Origin: an uncultured bacterium
GTDB taxonomy: Bacteria > Planctomycetota > Planctomycetia > Pirellulales > UBA1268
DNA length: 7,743 nucleotides
Assembly: GCA_937959175.1 (NCBI GenBank)
Contig: CALGAS010000049.1
Location: 1 to 7,743 of the forward strand
Direction: 5' to 3'
Shown in pieces: positions 5,159-7,743 of this stretch. The notes below the pieces were generated by a model. That model was not told where the DNA came from and made no database searches. It saw only the letters and a list, made by a program, of their open reading frames with translations. Within the stretch, counting starts at the first letter, position 1; each line of letters begins with the position of its first letter. A program made the position numbers and the translations under genes.

Positions 5159-6832
5159 TCAGCTCGTCAGCTTCTTGTAACGGAAGCGGTGCGGCTCGTC
5201 GGCGTCGATGCCGAGCCGTTCCTTCCGGCTCCGCTCGTAGACCTCGAAGTTGCCCTCGCAGACGTGGACGTAGCCGTCGCCCTCGAAGGAGATGATGTGG
5301 GTCGCGAGCCGGTCGAGGAACCAGCGGTCGTGGGTGATCACCACGACGCTGCCGGCGAAGTGGGTGATCCCCTCCTCGAGCGAGCGGAGGGTGTCGACGT
5401 CGAGATCGTTGGTCGGCTCGTCGAGCAGCAGCAGGTTGGCCCCGCCCCGGAGCAGCTTGGCCAAATGGACGCGGTTCCGCTCGCCGCCGGAGAGCTTGCC
5501 GACCTTCTTCTGCTGGTCGGGCCCCATGAAGTTGAACTTCGCCACATAGCTGCGGGCGTTGACCGTCCGCTTGCCGAGCTCGATCGTGTCGTGGCCGCCG
5601 GAGATCTCCTCGAAGACGGTCTTCTCGGGGTCGAGGGAGTCGCGGCTCTGATCGACGTAGCCGATGTCGACGGTGCCTCCCACCTTGATCGAGCCGGCAT
5701 CGGGCTCTTCCTGGCCGACGAGCATCCTGAAGAGCGTGGTCTTGCCTGCCCCGTTGGGGCCGATGATCCCTACGATCCCGCCGGGGGGCAGCCGGAAGGA
5801 GAGATTCTCGAATAGCAGCTTGTCGCCGAAGGCCTTGGAGATGTTGTCCGCCTCGACGACCTGGTCGCCGAGCGGCCGGCTGGCGGGGATGAAGATCTCG
5901 ATGTCCTGCTCCCGGACCTCCGCCTGCTCGGCGGCCAGCTTCTCGTAGGCGGCCATCCGGGCCTTGCTCTTGGCCTGGCGGGCCTTGGGCGACATCCGCA
6001 CCCACTCGAGCTCCTTGTCGAGGGTCTTCTGGCGGGCGCTGGCCTGCTTCTCCTCCTGGGCGAGCCGGTCCTTCTTCTGCTCGAGCCAGGCGGAGTAGTT
6101 GCCCTCAAAGGGGATCCCGCGGCCGTGGTCGACCTCGAGGATCCACTTGGCGACATTGTCGAGGAAGTAGCGGTCGTGGGTGACGGCCACGACGGTGCCT
6201 TCATACTCGGCCAGGTGCCGCTCCAGCCAGTTGACGCTCTCGGCGTCGAGGTGGTTGGTCGGCTCATCGAGCAGGAGCAGGTCGGGCTTCTCGAGCAGCA
6301 GCCGGCAGAGGGCCACCCGCCGCCGCTCGCCGCCGGAGAGGTTGGTGACGGGCCAGTCGCCGGGAGGCAGGTTCATCGCGTCCATGGCGATTTCGATCTG
6401 GCGGTCGAGGTCCCAGGCGTTGCGAGCCTCGATCTGGTCCTGGACGGCCGCCTGCTCCTCGAGGAGCTTCTCCATCTCTTCCGGCTCGAGCGGCTCGGCC
6501 AGGCGGGTGTTGATCTCCTCGAAGCGGGTCAGGATCGCCTTGGTCTCGCCGACCGCATCCATCACGTTCTCGAAGACGGTCTTCTCTGGATCGAGTTGCG
6601 GCTCCTGCTCGAGGTAGCCGACGGTGTAGCCATCGGCCAGGCGGGCCTCCCCCTCATACTCCTTGTCGATCCCGGCCATGATCTTGAGGAGCGTGCTCTT
6701 GCCGGCGCCGTTGCGGCCGAGGAGGCCGATCTTGGCGCCCGGATAGAAGGCAAGGTTGATGTCTTTGAGCAGTTCCCGCTGGCCGAACTTTTTGAAGAGG
6801 TGGGAGATCTGGAAGATGAAGGCGGCGCCCAT
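5159..6832 (-). CDS. ettA: ABC-F translation factor EttA (energy-dependent translational throttle)
   Basis: A complete 557-residue cytoplasmic ABC-F protein, close to the usual EttA length. It has two ATPase domains and no membrane segments. Domain 1 shows Walker A GRNGAGKST (39-47), signature LSGGE (165-169), Walker B LLLLDEP with catalytic Glu190, and switch His219. The arm insertion lies at about 95-140. The charged helical linker (about 241-315, including SPKARQAKSKARM) is the P-site tRNA-interaction motif. Domain 2 shows GPNGAGKTT (358-366), LSGGE (447-451), LLLLDEPTN with Glu472, and His501. EttA binds the ribosomal E site and couples initiation and early elongation to the ATP/ADP ratio; that role is known from E. 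coli and inferred here. Start ATG 6832 matches the family (MGAAFIFQISHL), though the ribosome-binding site is weak. It is divergent from the sulfurtransferase gene. Confidence 0.95.
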   Translation of the reverse strand: MGAAFIFQISHLFKKFGQRELLKDINLAFYPGAKIGLLGRNGAGKSTLLKIMAGIDKEYEGEARLADGYTVGYLEQEPQLDPEKTVFENVMDAVGETKAILTRFEEINTRLAEPLEPEEMEKLLEEQAAVQDQIEARNAWDLDRQIEIAMDAMNLPPGDWPVTNLSGGERRRVALCRLLLEKPDLLLLDEPTNHLDAESVNWLERHLAEYEGTVVAVTHDRYFLDNVAKWILEVDHGRGIPFEGNYSAWLEQKKDRLAQEEKQASARQKTLDKELEWVRMSPKARQAKSKARMAAYEKLAAEQAEVREQDIEIFIPASRPLGDQVVEADNISKAFGDKLLFENLSFRLPPGGIVGIIGPNGAGKTTLFRMLVGQEEPDAGSIKVGGTVDIGYVDQSRDSLDPEKTVFEEISGGHDTIELGKRTVNARSYVAKFNFMGPDQQKKVGKLSGGERNRVHLAKLLRGGANLLLLDEPTNDLDVDTLRSLEEGITHFAGSVVVITHDRWFLDRLATHIISFEGDGYVHVCEGNFEVYERSRKERLGIDADEPHRFRYKKLTS

Positions 6833-6946
6833 GAGAGAGATGATTCCAATCGCGGCGGGGGAAGGAGGCAGGAAGGATGGTCGTCGCCGGCGGCATCTGT
6901 CCAGCCGCGGGACATGCTGGAAGACGTATCGTATCGCGCTGGCCGC

Positions 6947-6998
6947 GGCCCTGCGACAGCCGCTCGTTGCAGGGCTTCAGGGGATGCACTACCATCCC
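6947..6998 (+). promoter_or_regulatory. Two consecutive stem-loops in the sulfurtransferase leader
   Basis: Hairpin 1 pairs 6947-6957 with 6966-6976: 11 pairs including two G-U, around an 8-base loop AGCCGCTC. After TCAG comes hairpin 2, in which GGGATG (6981-6986) pairs perfectly with CATCCC (6993-6998) around CACTAC. Together with the terminator-like hairpin at 7004-7030 they form a row of three stems directly before a strong ribosome-binding site. This looks like a structured 5' leader or small RNA. I do not recognise it as a known riboswitch class. The assignment rests on hand pairing only. Confidence 0.45.
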
Positions 6999-7003
6999 GT
7001 CGT

Positions 7004-7034
7004 GGCCTCCCGGCAGCCTGGCGGGCGGCCTTTT
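7004..7034 (+). terminator. Intrinsic-terminator-like hairpin upstream of the sulfurtransferase
   Basis: GGCC (7004-7007) pairs with GGCC (7027-7030) and CCCG (7009-7012) with CGGG (7022-7025), with one T/C mismatch between the stems and a 9-base loop. TTTT (7031-7034) follows immediately. It ends 22 bases before the ATG at 7057, so it would act as an attenuator of that gene or as the 3' end of a short leader RNA. The T run is short for a strong terminator. Confidence 0.45.
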
Positions 7035-7046
7035 GCGTTTCCTTCC

Positions 7047-7051
7047 GGAGG
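7047..7051 (+). promoter_or_regulatory. Ribosome-binding site of the sulfurtransferase
   Basis: A perfect GGAGG five bases before ATG 7057. It decides this start against an in-frame ATG at 6877, which would add 60 unlikely residues. CCTCC at 7006-7010, in the 5' arm of the terminator-like hairpin, is its exact complement. Confidence 0.8.
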
Positions 7052-7056
7052 TTCCC

Positions 7057-7743
7057 ATGCCCAGTTATGCCCACCCTGAAGTCCTCGTCTCCACCGACTG
7101 GGTGGCCGAGCATCTCACCGATCCAACGGTGCGGATCGTCGAGTCGGACGAAGATCGGGCGCTCTACGTGCAGGGGCACATCCCGGGTGCGGTGGAGATC
7201 GACTGGCAGACCGATCTCCAGGACCCGGTCGAGCGGGACTACATCGACCGGGAGGCCTTCGAGAAGCTCTGCGCCGAAAAGGGCATCTCCAACGACACCA
7301 CCGTCGTGTTTTACGGCGACAAGAGCAACTGGTGGGCCTGCTACGCCTTCTGGGTGTTCAAGCTCTACGGCCATGAAAACTGCAAAATCATGAACGGCGG
7401 CCGGAAGCGGTGGGAGCTCGACGGACGGCCGTGGTCGACCGAGCGGGTCTCCTATCCGGCGACCACGTATACCGCCCAGGAGCGGGACAAGTCGGTCCGG
7501 GCCCTCCGCGACGAGGTTCTCAAGCATCAGAAGGCGGGCAAGCAGTTGCTCGACGTCCGCAGCCCCGAGGAATACCGCGGTGAGCGAACGCACATGCCCG
7601 ACTATCCCAATGAAGGCGCCGTTCGCGGCGGTCACATCCCAGGGGCGCTGAACGTGCCCTGGCCGGAGAACTGCAAAGAGGACGGCACCTTCAAGGAGGC
7701 CCGTGACCTCGAAAAGCTCTACATCAAGGAGCTCAAGATGAAG
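7057..7743 (+). CDS. Tandem-rhodanese sulfurtransferase (CysA/SseA type), 3' end outside window
   Basis: The first 229 codons of a two-domain thiosulfate/3-mercaptopyruvate sulfurtransferase, open at the window edge. The sequence closely follows the mycobacterial CysA-type pattern as I recall it. In the N-terminal, non-catalytic rhodanese domain are GHIPGAVEIDWQTDLQDPV (40-58), VFYGDKSNWWACYAFW (84-99) and NGGRKRWELDGRPW (113-126). In the second domain are RALRDEVL (148-155), LLDVRSPEEYRG (164-175) and GHIPGALNVPWPEN (192-205). The catalytic cysteine loop (CRxGxRSS-like) should fall in the missing 50-60 residues, so activity cannot be judged here. Such enzymes move sulfane sulfur from thiosulfate or mercaptopyruvate to thiophilic acceptors. 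No signal peptide is seen, so it is probably cytoplasmic. The start is fixed by GGAGG at 7047, and a structured leader precedes it. Confidence 0.93.
   Translation, partial: MPSYAHPEVLVSTDWVAEHLTDPTVRIVESDEDRALYVQGHIPGAVEIDWQTDLQDPVERDYIDREAFEKLCAEKGISNDTTVVFYGDKSNWWACYAFWVFKLYGHENCKIMNGGRKRWELDGRPWSTERVSYPATTYTAQERDKSVRALRDEVLKHQKAGKQLLDVRSPEEYRGERTHMPDYPNEGAVRGGHIPGALNVPWPENCKEDGTFKEARDLEKLYIKELKMK

Noticed and set aside
6877..7056. In-frame N-terminal extension of the sulfurtransferase from ATG 6877, preceded by purine-rich GGAGGCAGGAAGG.
   Set aside because: The extra 60 residues are low-complexity and unlike family N-termini, they would run through the three hairpins, and GGAGG at 7047 is ideally placed for ATG 7057.
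4664..7393. Long + strand frames (4664-5815 and 6125-7393) opposite ettA.
   Set aside because: They are antisense shadows of ettA, whose minus-strand translation carries every ABC-F motif; the second also runs out of frame into the sulfurtransferase gene.
6562..7635. A 357-codon minus-strand frame opposite the sulfurtransferase.
   Set aside because: The + strand frame shows the rhodanese motifs with a perfect GGAGG; the minus frame is a codon-bias shadow extending into ettA out of frame.

Overview
The window looks like a planctomycete chromosome fragment, probably of the Pirellulales type. It is GC-rich, with long spurious open frames opposite the real genes. It encodes a secreted protein with the LEPRxLL-type N-terminal motif that marks planctomycete surface proteins, and two uncharacterised proteins (at 936 and 2136) that resemble planctomycete families I recall. 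This assignment rests on motif recognition, not on a search.

Region by region (+ strand unless stated): (1) 1-60 is the 3' part of a tRNA-Cys(GCA) gene cut by the window edge. (2) 61-1579 is a loosely packed accessory-looking stretch. It holds a two-gene cassette, DUF6883 (272-595) and DUF4926 (598-843), then a conserved C-terminal domain broken by a single-base frameshift (936-1401), then a possible short minus-strand gene remnant (1436-1579). An imperfect 20-bp direct repeat (77-96 and 854-873) brackets the cassette. I see no convincing gene in 61-271. (3) 1580-2666 is a two-gene operon: a CYTH/triphosphate-tunnel enzyme whose 3' end overlaps by 11 bases a small two-helix membrane protein with a conserved soluble domain. 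(4) 2687-4714, minus strand and convergent with the operon, is a 675-residue secreted protein ending in six ~49-residue FG-GAP/VCBS-like repeats. (5) 4715-5158 is a 444-bp spacer. (6) 5159-6832, minus strand, is the ABC-F translation factor EttA, complete. (7) 6833-7056 is a divergent intergenic region. Reading rightward it holds three consecutive hairpins, the last terminator-like, just before a strong ribosome-binding site. (8) 7057-7743 is a CysA/SseA-type tandem-rhodanese sulfurtransferase, open at the window edge.

The housekeeping genes (tRNA-Cys, ettA, sulfurtransferase) are ordinary. The parts worth a second look are the structured leader before the sulfurtransferase, the DUF6883/DUF4926 pair beside a tRNA among gene remnants, and the translationally overlapped CYTH-membrane protein pair. 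I did not find a clearly new defence or mobile system here.
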